A stretch of 64,000 bases of DNA, taken from Kineococcus endophyticus. GTDB taxonomy: Bacteria > Actinomycetota > Actinomycetes > Actinomycetales > Kineococcaceae. The stretch is taken from assembly GCF_040796495.1 (NCBI RefSeq), contig NZ_JBFNQN010000006.1:124001-188000 (forward strand). Reading direction: 5' to 3'. Positions 52,085 through 59,232 of this stretch are shown piece by piece. Numbering within the stretch: the stretch's first letter is position 1; each line of letters opens with the position of its first letter. The notes under the pieces are model-generated. The model saw only the letters and a list, made by a program, of their open reading frames with translations. It was not told where the DNA came from and made no database searches. Made by a program: the position numbers and the translations under genes.

Positions 52085-52383
52085 GGGGTGGCTCCGGGGG
52101 TGGGTGGCAGGGGCGGGGTGAGGTCCAGGACGTGGACGGGGGCCGTCGGTGCGAACCCGGCGGCGCGCACGGTGAGGTCCTGGAGCTGCGCGACGGCTGC
52201 GCTGCAGCCCATCCCGTAGCGGGCGCGGACGCGGTCGCTCGCCTCGGTGAGGGCTGTGCGGCAGCGGGTCGTGAACTCCTCCACGGAGTAGCTCTCACCC
52301 GCGCTGAGGTGGTCGTGGACGACGAGGGAGGGGGAGTAGCACTGCTGGACGGTGTCGTCGGGCCAGCGGACGGTGAAGGTCAT
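52081..52383 (-). CDS. MSMEG_0570-family nitrogen starvation response protein
   Basis: 100 residues from ATG 52383. MTFTVRWPDDTVQQCYSPS, YSVEEFTTRCRTALTEASDRVRARYGMGCSAAVAQL follows the family pattern closely. The protein has no known catalytic site. Members always occur in Nit1-type clusters, so a chaperone or carrier role is possible. It lies one base after the nitrilase stop codon. Confidence 0.85.
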   Translation of the reverse strand: MTFTVRWPDDTVQQCYSPSLVVHDHLSAGESYSVEEFTTRCRTALTEASDRVRARYGMGCSAAVAQLQDLTVRAAGFAPTAPVHVLDLTPPLPPTPGATP

Positions 52384-52384
52384 C

Positions 52385-53284
52385 TCAGGCAAGAGCGGGC
52401 ACCTCCTGCCGGAGCGCGTGGGTGTTGGGGGCGACGACCGCGCCGTAGGCGTCGGGCCGACGGTCGCGCAGGGCGAACATCGCGCGCCGGGCGGCCGCGA
52501 GTTCGGCGTCCACGTCCACGTCGGCGATCGCGACGCCCGCCTCCACCCCCGTGTCGGCCAGCACCTCCCCACCGGGGCCGACGACCTTGGCGCTGCCGAC
52601 GTAGCGCAGCGAGCCGAACGTCCCGGCCTGGTTCGCGGCCACCCAGACGACCTGGTTCTCCAGGGCCCGGGCCTGGTCGTAGAGGTCGAACCGCTTCTTC
52701 CAGCGGTCCTGTGCGAGGTCACCGGACGCGGCGGTGCGCGCACCGGGCCACGCGGAGATGCTGACGACCACCTCCGCCCCGTCGAGGGCTGCCGCGCGGG
52801 CAGCCTCGGGGAACGCCTTGTCGTAGCAGATCTGGAGACCGATCCGGCCGACCGGGGTGTCGAAGGCGTCGAACGTCGACCCGGCGGCGTACGAGAGGTT
52901 CTCGCCCAGGGGTTGGTGGACCTTGCGGTGGTGGCCGAGGACGCCGTCGCCGGTGAGGGCGACGGCGGTGTTGTAGAGGTCCGCGCCGCCGTCCTCGCAG
53001 AAGCCCAGGACGACGACGGTGTCGCCGGCGAGCTGCTGCACCCGGCGCAGTTCAGGACCGTCGAGCCGCAGCGGCGGTGGTCCGGAGCGGTCGCGGCGCG
53101 AGGCGGCGGTGCCGCGGTCCTGCGCCGACCCCAGGGACGACAGGTACCCGCCGAGGCAGGCCTCGGGGAACGCGACGAGGTCGGCTCCGTCCGCCTGCCG
53201 CAGCACGCGTTCGATGGTCGCGTAGGCGTGCTCGAGGTCGCGGCCGAAGTTCTCCGCGACCGCGGCGAGTCTGGTGGTGGTCAT
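52385..53284 (-). CDS. Nitrilase of the Nit6803 type
   Basis: 299 residues. The complete triad is visible: Glu41 (AFPEACLGGYL), Lys121 (HHRKVHQPLGE) and Cys153 (LQICYDKAFPE). Such enzymes hydrolyse a nitrile to the acid and ammonia, which fits a nitrogen-scavenging cluster. It is coupled by ATGA to the GNAT-AIR synthase fusion. A paralogue without Glu and Cys is encoded 4 kb downstream. Confidence 0.92.
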   Translation of the reverse strand: MTTTRLAAVAENFGRDLEHAYATIERVLRQADGADLVAFPEACLGGYLSSLGSAQDRGTAASRRDRSGPPPLRLDGPELRRVQQLAGDTVVVLGFCEDGGADLYNTAVALTGDGVLGHHRKVHQPLGENLSYAAGSTFDAFDTPVGRIGLQICYDKAFPEAARAAALDGAEVVVSISAWPGARTAASGDLAQDRWKKRFDLYDQARALENQVVWVAANQAGTFGSLRYVGSAKVVGPGGEVLADTGVEAGVAIADVDVDAELAAARRAMFALRDRRPDAYGAVVAPNTHALRQEVPALA

Positions 53285-54699
53285 GCGGTTCCCATCCCCG
53301 TGACGGGGCCCGGAAGGGCCGTGGTCACGTCTCCGTCGGGCCAGCGCAGCGACACCCCGCGGGTTCCTGCGTGCAACCGGCCGATCGTGGTCGTGGTGGC
53401 GGGCCCCGCGGGTGCGGGGGGCCGGTCCGGGGCGTCGGCGGTCACCATGCCGAACCCCGGGAAGCAGGTGAACCAGTCGCCGACGGTGGTGCCCGCCGGC
53501 CGGGGGACGGCGGTGACGTCGACCTCCGCGCCGACCCCGCTGGCCTCGGCGAGCATCCCGACGGTGCCGAGCAGGCCGGCCATGCTGACGTCCTTGGCCG
53601 CCGCCGGGCGGGTCCGGGTCACGACGGACCCCATGACCCGCAGGTCCTCCGCACGCCGCCAGGACGTGGAGTCCCACTGGGTGCCGGTGTACCCGGGCCG
53701 CCAACCCCCCTGGAGGTCGACGGTCAGCGAGAGCGCGTGCCCGGCCCGCCCGCCGCCCGCGGGGACGGGGTCGGCCGTGCGGCCCAGGGCGGTCACCGAC
53801 AGGGCCGCCGGCACCCCGAACTGGGTGTGCCCGCCGAGGACGGGGACGCCCCAGGCCCGGGAGGCCTCCCTGAGCCCTTCGACCACCGCCCGGACGTGCT
53901 CGGTCGTCGGCGCGCCGACGGCGTCGAGCAACCCGACGGGGGCCGCTCCCATGGCGGCGAGGTCGTTGAGGTTGACGAGCACCGCGCACCACCCGGCCCA
54001 CCGCGGGTCGCGGTCGACGAGGGAGGGCAGGACCGCGTCGCAGGCGGCGACGACGTCCGTGCCCGGCACGGGCGACCCGTCGTCCCCGAGGAACCCCGCG
54101 GGGGTGCTCACGAGGCCGTCGAGGACGCCGGCGAGTGCGGACTTCGTGGCCCGGGCCAGCCGTTCCACGCGGTCCACCGGGTAGCGCACGAGGGCGTGCG
54201 GCGTGCCCTGCACCACCACGTCGCGCACGTGCTCCCAGCCGAGACGGCGGAACAGGACCGCGCTGCGCCGCTGGACCGTGGCGTCGAACCGCAGCGCCCC
54301 GAGGTCCTCGGCGTGGGCGCAGGCGGCTCGCACCAGCGCCGATCCGACGCCGCCCAGGGTCCGCGCCCCGGGGGTGACGGCGAGCCTGCTGCCCCGCCAC
54401 CAGCCGACGTCGGGTTCGTGGCACGGGGCCAGGCGCACCCCGCCGACGACGGAACCGTCCGCGGTCCGGGCGACGAGGACCCGACGGCGGGGGTCGTCGT
54501 CCGCCGCGTCCCTGTCGTCGCCGGTGAACAACCCCTGCTCGGCGACGAAGACGTCCCGACGGAGCTCGCGGTAGGCCTGTTCGGCGGCGGTGTCGGCGAC
54601 CTCGACGTGGAACGCCGAGCGGGGACGGGGCACCCCGGCCAGGACGGGCACGTCCAGCGGCGCGAGCAGGCTGTGCGGGACGGTCAGGTCCGCGTCCAC
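53281..54699 (-). CDS. GNAT acetyltransferase / AIR synthase-like fusion (Sll0786 + Sll0787 types)
   Basis: 472 residues. The first part (about 1-150) is a GNAT domain with FHVEVADTAAEQAYRELRRDVFVAEQGLF and GVGSALVRAACAHAEDLG. The second (about 170-472) is an AIR synthase/PurM-like ATP-binding fold with VNLNDLAAMGAAPVGLLDAVG, GHTQFGVPAALSVTALG and KDVSMAGLLGTVGMLAEASGVGAEV. In cyanobacterial clusters these are separate genes. PurM folds phosphorylate amides or carboxylates. GTG 54699 starts two bases after the radical SAM stop. Confidence 0.88.
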   Translation of the reverse strand: MDADLTVPHSLLAPLDVPVLAGVPRPRSAFHVEVADTAAEQAYRELRRDVFVAEQGLFTGDDRDAADDDPRRRVLVARTADGSVVGGVRLAPCHEPDVGWWRGSRLAVTPGARTLGGVGSALVRAACAHAEDLGALRFDATVQRRSAVLFRRLGWEHVRDVVVQGTPHALVRYPVDRVERLARATKSALAGVLDGLVSTPAGFLGDDGSPVPGTDVVAACDAVLPSLVDRDPRWAGWCAVLVNLNDLAAMGAAPVGLLDAVGAPTTEHVRAVVEGLREASRAWGVPVLGGHTQFGVPAALSVTALGRTADPVPAGGGRAGHALSLTVDLQGGWRPGYTGTQWDSTSWRRAEDLRVMGSVVTRTRPAAAKDVSMAGLLGTVGMLAEASGVGAEVDVTAVPRPAGTTVGDWFTCFPGFGMVTADAPDRPPAPAGPATTTTIGRLHAGTRGVSLRWPDGDVTTALPGPVTGMGTA

Positions 54700-54701
54700 G
54701 G

Positions 54702-55793
54702 TCAGGCCCCGAGGTTCTGCAGGACCGAGCACGCCCCGCACGCGGCGCACCCCGCCATCTGGTCCGCGCCGCGCATCCCGGCCTCGCGCAACGCCTCCGC
54801 GACGCGTCGGGAGACGTCCTCGAGGACGGCGGGGTCCGGGGCCGTGGCGTGGTCGACGTCCACCGCGAGGGTTCCCGCCAGCGGGCGGAACGGCACGACG
54901 AACGGGTACACGCCCAGCTCGGCGAGGCGGCGGGCCCCCTCGACGAGGTCGTCGGGGTCCTCGCCGAGACCGACGAGGAGGTACGTCGAGACCTGGTTGC
55001 GCCCGAACACGCGGACGGCCTCGGTCCAGGCGGCCCAGTAGTCGGCCAGCGGGACCGTCGACTTCCCCGGCATCCAGCGCCGGCGGACGGCGTCGTCGAG
55101 GGACTCGACGTGGAGGCCGACCGAACTCGCCCCGGCCTCCTGGAGTTCGGTGAGGGTGGCGAGGTCGGCCGGGGGTTCGCACTGGACCTGCACCGGCAGC
55201 CCGGGAACGGCGTCCCGGATGGCCCGCACGCAGCGGGCCAGGTGGCGGGCTCCGCGGTCGGGGGCCGTCGACGTCCCCGTCGTGAGCACGACGTGCCGGA
55301 TCCCGTCGAGGTCGACCGCTGCCCGCGTGACCTCGGCGAGGACGGCCGGCGTCTTGACCGCGATCGTGGCGCCGGAGTTCAAGGACTCCTCGATCGCGCA
55401 GAACCGGCAGCGGTCCTCCGGCGAGTACCGCGAGCAGGTCTGGACCACCGTGGTGGCCAGGACGTCCCGGCCGTGCAACCGCGCGACCTTCTCGTAAGGG
55501 GTTCCGTCCGCGGTGCTGAGGTCGTAGAACCGGGGCCGTCGCACCGCCTCGACGTCGACCCCGAGGTCGGTGACCGCCCCGGTCTGCTCCAGCAGCAGCC
55601 GGCCGTCCCGCACCAGGTAGGGGCTGTCCTGTCGCAACGGGACGGCCGTGGCGAGGCCGTCGAGGACGACGTGCCCGTCGTCGGTGGGTCCGGCCCCGCC
55701 CCGGCGCTGCACCGGAGCGGCCAGCCGCACCCCGCGGATCGCGACGTCGACCCGGGTCGCCACCGCCCCCGCGGGACGCGCTTCGCAGGTCAC
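54702..55793 (-). CDS. Radical SAM enzyme (MSMEG_0568-like)
   Basis: 363 residues. The iron-sulfur motif is Cys120-x8-Cys129-x2-Cys132 (TCSRYSPEDRCRFCAIE), longer than the classic CxxxCxxC but usual for this group. HVVLTTGTSTAPDRG and EAGASSVGLHVESLDD belong to the barrel, and a second cysteine cluster GCAACGACS ends the protein, perhaps holding an auxiliary cluster. It would start radical chemistry on the pathway substrate. GTG 55793, seven bases after the Sll0783-like gene. Confidence 0.9.
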   Translation of the reverse strand: MTCEARPAGAVATRVDVAIRGVRLAAPVQRRGGAGPTDDGHVVLDGLATAVPLRQDSPYLVRDGRLLLEQTGAVTDLGVDVEAVRRPRFYDLSTADGTPYEKVARLHGRDVLATTVVQTCSRYSPEDRCRFCAIEESLNSGATIAVKTPAVLAEVTRAAVDLDGIRHVVLTTGTSTAPDRGARHLARCVRAIRDAVPGLPVQVQCEPPADLATLTELQEAGASSVGLHVESLDDAVRRRWMPGKSTVPLADYWAAWTEAVRVFGRNQVSTYLLVGLGEDPDDLVEGARRLAELGVYPFVVPFRPLAGTLAVDVDHATAPDPAVLEDVSRRVAEALREAGMRGADQMAGCAACGACSVLQNLGA

Positions 55794-55800
55794 GGCGTCC

Positions 55801-56364
55801 TCACACCATGTAGGTCGAGTTGATGATGGCGCCCTTGCGGGCGTAGTGGATGACCGCGTCCTGCACGTCGAGCGGGTGGCACGGGACGACGCCCTCGATG
55901 AGGTCCTCCTCGCGGTTGCCGTGCAGGGCCAGGCCGAACCGGCAGCAGTAGACCGTCCCGCCCTCCTTGATGAAGGTCTCCAGGGCCCCGTTGATGTTCT
56001 GCTCGCCGGGGAAGCCCGAGTCGCCGACCGTGGGGAAACCGCGGGTGGCGATGCAGTTCATCGCCCCGGGTCCGTAGAAGTAGATGGCGGACTCGAAACC
56101 CTTGCGCAGGGCGCGGGTGGCCTGCAGGACGGCGACGAAGCTCACCGAGGACTCGTGGGCGATGCCGTGGACGAGCGTGAAGTAGGTCTCCCCGCCCTCG
56201 GCCTGGTAGTCGGGGAACACCTTGGTCGAACCGTAGAGGTTCTCCCCCTTGGGCTTGCTGGGGTGGGGGATCTCGGTGAGGGACTTCGCGATGTTCGCCT
56301 TGATCTGCTCCTCCAACGCGGTGTCGGTGTCGGTGCCGGTGGTGGTCGTGGTCGTCGTGGTCAT
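55801..56364 (-). CDS. Sll0783/MSMEG_0572-family nitrogen starvation response protein
   Basis: 187 residues with an odd N-terminal run of eight threonines (GTC/GTG-like repeat in the DNA at 56325-56360). The body, TYFTLVHGIAHESSVSFVAVLQATRALRKGFESAIYFYGPGAMN, GEQNINGALETFIKEGGTVYCCRFGLALHGNREEDLIEGVVP, has a DsrE-like look with paired cysteines. It is the hallmark gene of Nit1-type clusters. ATG 56364 follows GAGGAGAAACC. The amidohydrolase gene precedes it by 16 bases. Confidence 0.9.
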   Translation of the reverse strand: MTTTTTTTTGTDTDTALEEQIKANIAKSLTEIPHPSKPKGENLYGSTKVFPDYQAEGGETYFTLVHGIAHESSVSFVAVLQATRALRKGFESAIYFYGPGAMNCIATRGFPTVGDSGFPGEQNINGALETFIKEGGTVYCCRFGLALHGNREEDLIEGVVPCHPLDVQDAVIHYARKGAIINSTYMV

Positions 56365-56380
56365 GGTTTCTCCTCGAGGG

Positions 56381-57202
56381 TCAGCCGTAGAGGGCGGTGA
56401 AGTTGTCCTGCAGGAACATCCGGGTGAGGTCCCCGTCGCCGGAGGCCGCCCGCATCCGGGCGAGTTCTCCGGCGTGGTCGCCCCACGGTTCGTCGGAGGC
56501 GAAGAGGACGCGGTCCCCGCCGACTCCGCGGCGTTCGATCTCGGCTGCGAGCCAGCGGGGCGCGAAACCGATGGCCCAGCTGGTGTCGGTGTAGACCCGC
56601 TTGCCGGCCTCGATCCAGTCGAAGAACCGACCGCCGATGAGCTTGATGTGCGCGCTCATCCCTCCGCCGAGGTGCACGAGGTGGATGCGGACGTCGTCGC
56701 CGTACCGCTCGACGAGCTCGCCCACCTCGTCGATGTCGGAGGCGGCGCCGGGGGAGGTGTGGACGTGGACGACGAGCCCGAACTCCCGAGCGGTGCCGAA
56801 GATCTTCTCGATCTGCGGCTGGGACGACGGGTCGTCGACCCCGCCGCCGAGCAGGAAGCTCGTCTTGAGCGCGACGACGCCGGGTTCGCCGGCCAGGGCG
56901 AGGGCCGCGTCCGTGAGGGCGGCGTCCTCGACGCGCGGGGAGGTCCACAACCCGCAGACGAAGCGGTCGTCCTTCGTCGTCGTCTCCAGCACGAGGTCGT
57001 TGAGGGCGAAGGACGCCGCGGCGACGGGAACGCCGTAGTTCGGCAGCAGGAGGGCGCGTTCGGTGCCCTCGCGGTCGAGGTCGGCGAGGAGGTCGGAGAT
57101 CTGCTCGCGGGCCGTCGTGTCGGGGTTGACGGGGGGACCGCCGTAGAAGGGGTACGCCGGCAGCCGCCCGAGGTGGCGGTGCGCGTCGTGGGTCCGGTTC
57201 AC
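56381..57202 (-). CDS. Amidohydrolase-2-family metal-dependent hydrolase
   Basis: 273 residues, first gene of the nitrogen-starvation run. DAHRHLG (H-x-H metal pair), VVALKTSFLLGGG, VVHVHTSPG, HLVHLGGG and FASDEPWGD (metal Asp) are in the order expected of the barrel. These enzymes hydrolyse or decarboxylate small acids and amides. It may release ammonia or a carboxylate. GTG 57202 lies 23 bases from a GlnR-like box. Confidence 0.85.
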   Translation of the reverse strand: MNRTHDAHRHLGRLPAYPFYGGPPVNPDTTAREQISDLLADLDREGTERALLLPNYGVPVAAASFALNDLVLETTTKDDRFVCGLWTSPRVEDAALTDAALALAGEPGVVALKTSFLLGGGVDDPSSQPQIEKIFGTAREFGLVVHVHTSPGAASDIDEVGELVERYGDDVRIHLVHLGGGMSAHIKLIGGRFFDWIEAGKRVYTDTSWAIGFAPRWLAAEIERRGVGGDRVLFASDEPWGDHAGELARMRAASGDGDLTRMFLQDNFTALYG

Positions 57203-57224
57203 AGGACTAGTTGATGCGCGAACT

Positions 57225-57240
57225 GTTTCGAGGTGGTTAC
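57225..57240 (-). promoter_or_regulatory. GlnR-like nitrogen-control box
   Basis: On the minus strand, GTAAC-CACCTC-GAAAC matches the known actinobacterial GlnR half-pair GTnAC-n6-GAAAC at all fixed positions. A weaker pair, GTGCG-N6-GAAAC, lies about three helical turns upstream (57258-57273). The box begins 23 bases upstream of the first gene of the Nit1-type run, which supports induction under nitrogen limitation. Confidence 0.55.
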
Positions 57241-57288
57241 GCCGAGAACATCTCTGTGTTTCGTGTTCCGCACACCACCCGTCGTGGA

Positions 57289-57320
57289 ACCGGCCCCGGA
57301 CGTCGTCGTCCGGGGCCGGT
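57289..57320 (-). terminator. Strong hairpin terminator of the glycoside operon
   Basis: A 14-pair perfect stem (57289-57302 with 57307-57320) with loop TCGT lies 24 bases after the stop of the last gene of the GH3/GMC operon. It separates that operon from the nitrogen-starvation run downstream. Confidence 0.85.
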
Positions 57321-57343
57321 CGGTGGGGTGGAGCCAGGTCTGC

Positions 57344-58300
57344 TCAGAGCCCTAGGCGGTGCTTCGCGTACCAGCCGTTGAGCATGACGGTCGAGGCCGG
57401 GTTGGGGGTCTGCTCGCTCTCGAAGACGACCCAGCCGTCGTAGCCGTTCCCGCGCAGCACGTCCAGCACAGCGGGGGCGTCGACGAGCCCGTCCCGGGTG
57501 CCGACCTCGTGGAACCAGCGCTCGACCTCGCGGTCCCCGCCGGCGGTGAGGAAGGCGTGCTCGGCGTGCGGGCGCAGCCGTTCCCCGGCGGTGTCGACGA
57601 ACCGGGTGTCCTTGAGCTGCAGGTGGTCGACGCGGTCGACGTGGCGGCGCACGACGTCCGCGGCGTCGAGGCCGGCCAGGGTCAGCTCCCCGGTGTCCAC
57701 CGTGAGCCCGACGAGCGCCGGGTCCGTGGCGGCCAGCAGCCGCGCCAGGACGTCGGCGTCGGCCGCGGCGGACAGCACGTCGGCGTGCAGGGTGGTGCGG
57801 ACCCCGTGCTCGGCGGTCGCGGCGCCGAGCGCGTCGAAGCAGGCCGCGGCCGTGTCGACGGCGTCGTCGTCCACCGTTCCGACCTGCCAGGCGGGGGGCA
57901 GGGCGCGCACGACGAGCCGGGAACCGCCGAGTTCGGCGAGGGCGGCGGCGAAGGGCCTGGCCCACTCCACGATCGCGGCGTGCTGCCCGCGGTCGAGGAC
58001 GGACCGCCCGTGCGAGAGCTCCTCGTCGACGGGTTCCCCGGGGTCGACGGACCAGCTGCTGACGCCGTCCAGGCCGACGTCGGCGAGCACCTTGGCGAAG
58101 GTGGACAGGGAACCGTAGGTGGCCTCGATGGACGCGGGGCGCCCGAGGGGGTCCCAGCGGCCCGTGCCCCCGCGCAGTTCGACGGCGCGGAACCCGGCGG
58201 CCCGCACCGTCTTGAAGGCGCGCAGGTGCGCGTCGGGACGGCAGAAGTCGTCGAAGTTCGGCTTCCACTGGTTCACCGCGTAGGCACGGCGGATGCTCAC
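57344..58300 (-). CDS. Xylose-isomerase-like TIM barrel protein (second)
   Basis: 318 residues. FKTVRAAGFRAVELRGGTGRWDPLGRPASIEATYGS, TLHADVLSAA, VGLTVDTGELTLAG, VDHLQLKDTRF and WVVFESEQTPNP give the AP-endonuclease-2/sugar isomerase barrel with metal ligands E, D, H and E. Such proteins isomerise sugars or, in glycoside-3-oxidation routes, cleave or hydrate 3-keto glycosides. It is coupled by GTGA to its paralogue and is last in the operon. Start GTG 58300. Confidence 0.87.
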   Translation of the reverse strand: MSIRRAYAVNQWKPNFDDFCRPDAHLRAFKTVRAAGFRAVELRGGTGRWDPLGRPASIEATYGSLSTFAKVLADVGLDGVSSWSVDPGEPVDEELSHGRSVLDRGQHAAIVEWARPFAAALAELGGSRLVVRALPPAWQVGTVDDDAVDTAAACFDALGAATAEHGVRTTLHADVLSAAADADVLARLLAATDPALVGLTVDTGELTLAGLDAADVVRRHVDRVDHLQLKDTRFVDTAGERLRPHAEHAFLTAGGDREVERWFHEVGTRDGLVDAPAVLDVLRGNGYDGWVVFESEQTPNPASTVMLNGWYAKHRLGL

Positions 58301-59232
58301 GACGCCACCTTCCCCAGGACCTGCTGCGCGTACCACATGGACAGGGCCGTGCTCTCGGCGTAGTCGCCGCCGATGTTCGCCTTGTCGTGCTCGACGGTGA
58401 CCCAGCCGTCGTAGCCGTGGGCGTCCATCGCCCGCACGAGGCGCTGGAAGTCGACCAGACCGCCCTCGACGCCCATCTCGTGGAACCAGCGGTCGGTCTG
58501 CGGTGCCATGAGTTCGGCGTCGGGACGGTGCTGGTAGGCGCTGGTCGTGTCCTGCTGCACGGTGTCCTTGAAGTGGAACCCGCTGACACGGTCGTGCAGC
58601 CGTTCGTACAGCTCGACGGGGTCGACCCCCGCGATGCAGTGCTGCGCGGTGTCGCAGAAGAAGCTGACGTACCGCGGGTCGGTGAGGTCGTAGAACCGGA
58701 CGATGTCGTCGAACGTCCGGATGGCGCAGAAGAACTCGTGGTGTCCCGTGGTCCTCACCCCGAACTCGGTGAGGGACATCTCCCCGACGCGCGTCCAGCA
58801 CTCCGCGGCGGCCTTGATCTTGTCGTCGGTGACGGGCGCGGTGGTGGTCCACAGGCTCGCCGGCATGACGATGAGGTTCTCGATCTGCAGGTCCGACCAC
58901 ATCCCGAGCATCCGGCGGGTGCTCTCGACGATCTCGTCGTGCGTCTCCCGCACGTGCGCGTCGGCGACGCGGGGGTCGTACATGATGCCCCGGAACAGGT
59001 TGACGATCTTCGCGATGCCGTGGTCCTGCAGGTACTCCTGGTACTTCGCGATGGACCCGAACATCCCGCTCAGGCCGAAGACCTGGAAGTCGAACATGTC
59101 CAGGCCCTCGAAGCCGACGGCCGAGATCTGCTTCACGAAGTCGTCCATGAGCCGCCGGTTGGCGTACTGCGTCTGCGGACCGCGTGGGGTGTCCACGCGC
59201 CAGTGGTCCATGTAGGCCCAGCGGTACGTCAC
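58297..59232 (-). CDS. Xylose-isomerase-like TIM barrel protein (first)
   Basis: 311 residues. ISAVGFEGLDMFDFQVFG, GVRTTGHHEFFCAI, YVSFFCDTAQHCIAG, VSGFHFKDTVQQDT and GWVTVEHDKAN show the same barrel with a likely E-D-H-E metal site. It differs much from the next gene, so the two probably carry out different steps. GTGA overlaps join it to the GMC oxidoreductase upstream and to the second barrel downstream. The context suggests action on an oxidised glycoside. Confidence 0.87.
   Translation of the reverse strand: MTYRWAYMDHWRVDTPRGPQTQYANRRLMDDFVKQISAVGFEGLDMFDFQVFGLSGMFGSIAKYQEYLQDHGIAKIVNLFRGIMYDPRVADAHVRETHDEIVESTRRMLGMWSDLQIENLIVMPASLWTTTAPVTDDKIKAAAECWTRVGEMSLTEFGVRTTGHHEFFCAIRTFDDIVRFYDLTDPRYVSFFCDTAQHCIAGVDPVELYERLHDRVSGFHFKDTVQQDTTSAYQHRPDAELMAPQTDRWFHEMGVEGGLVDFQRLVRAMDAHGYDGWVTVEHDKANIGGDYAESTALSMWYAQQVLGKVAS

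Noticed and set aside
57203-57235. A third copy of the LysR module (GATGC plus GTTTC near 57214-57229)
   Set aside because: The paired GCATC arm and the GTTGTTTCCGCC block are missing. The sequence fits a GlnR box better.
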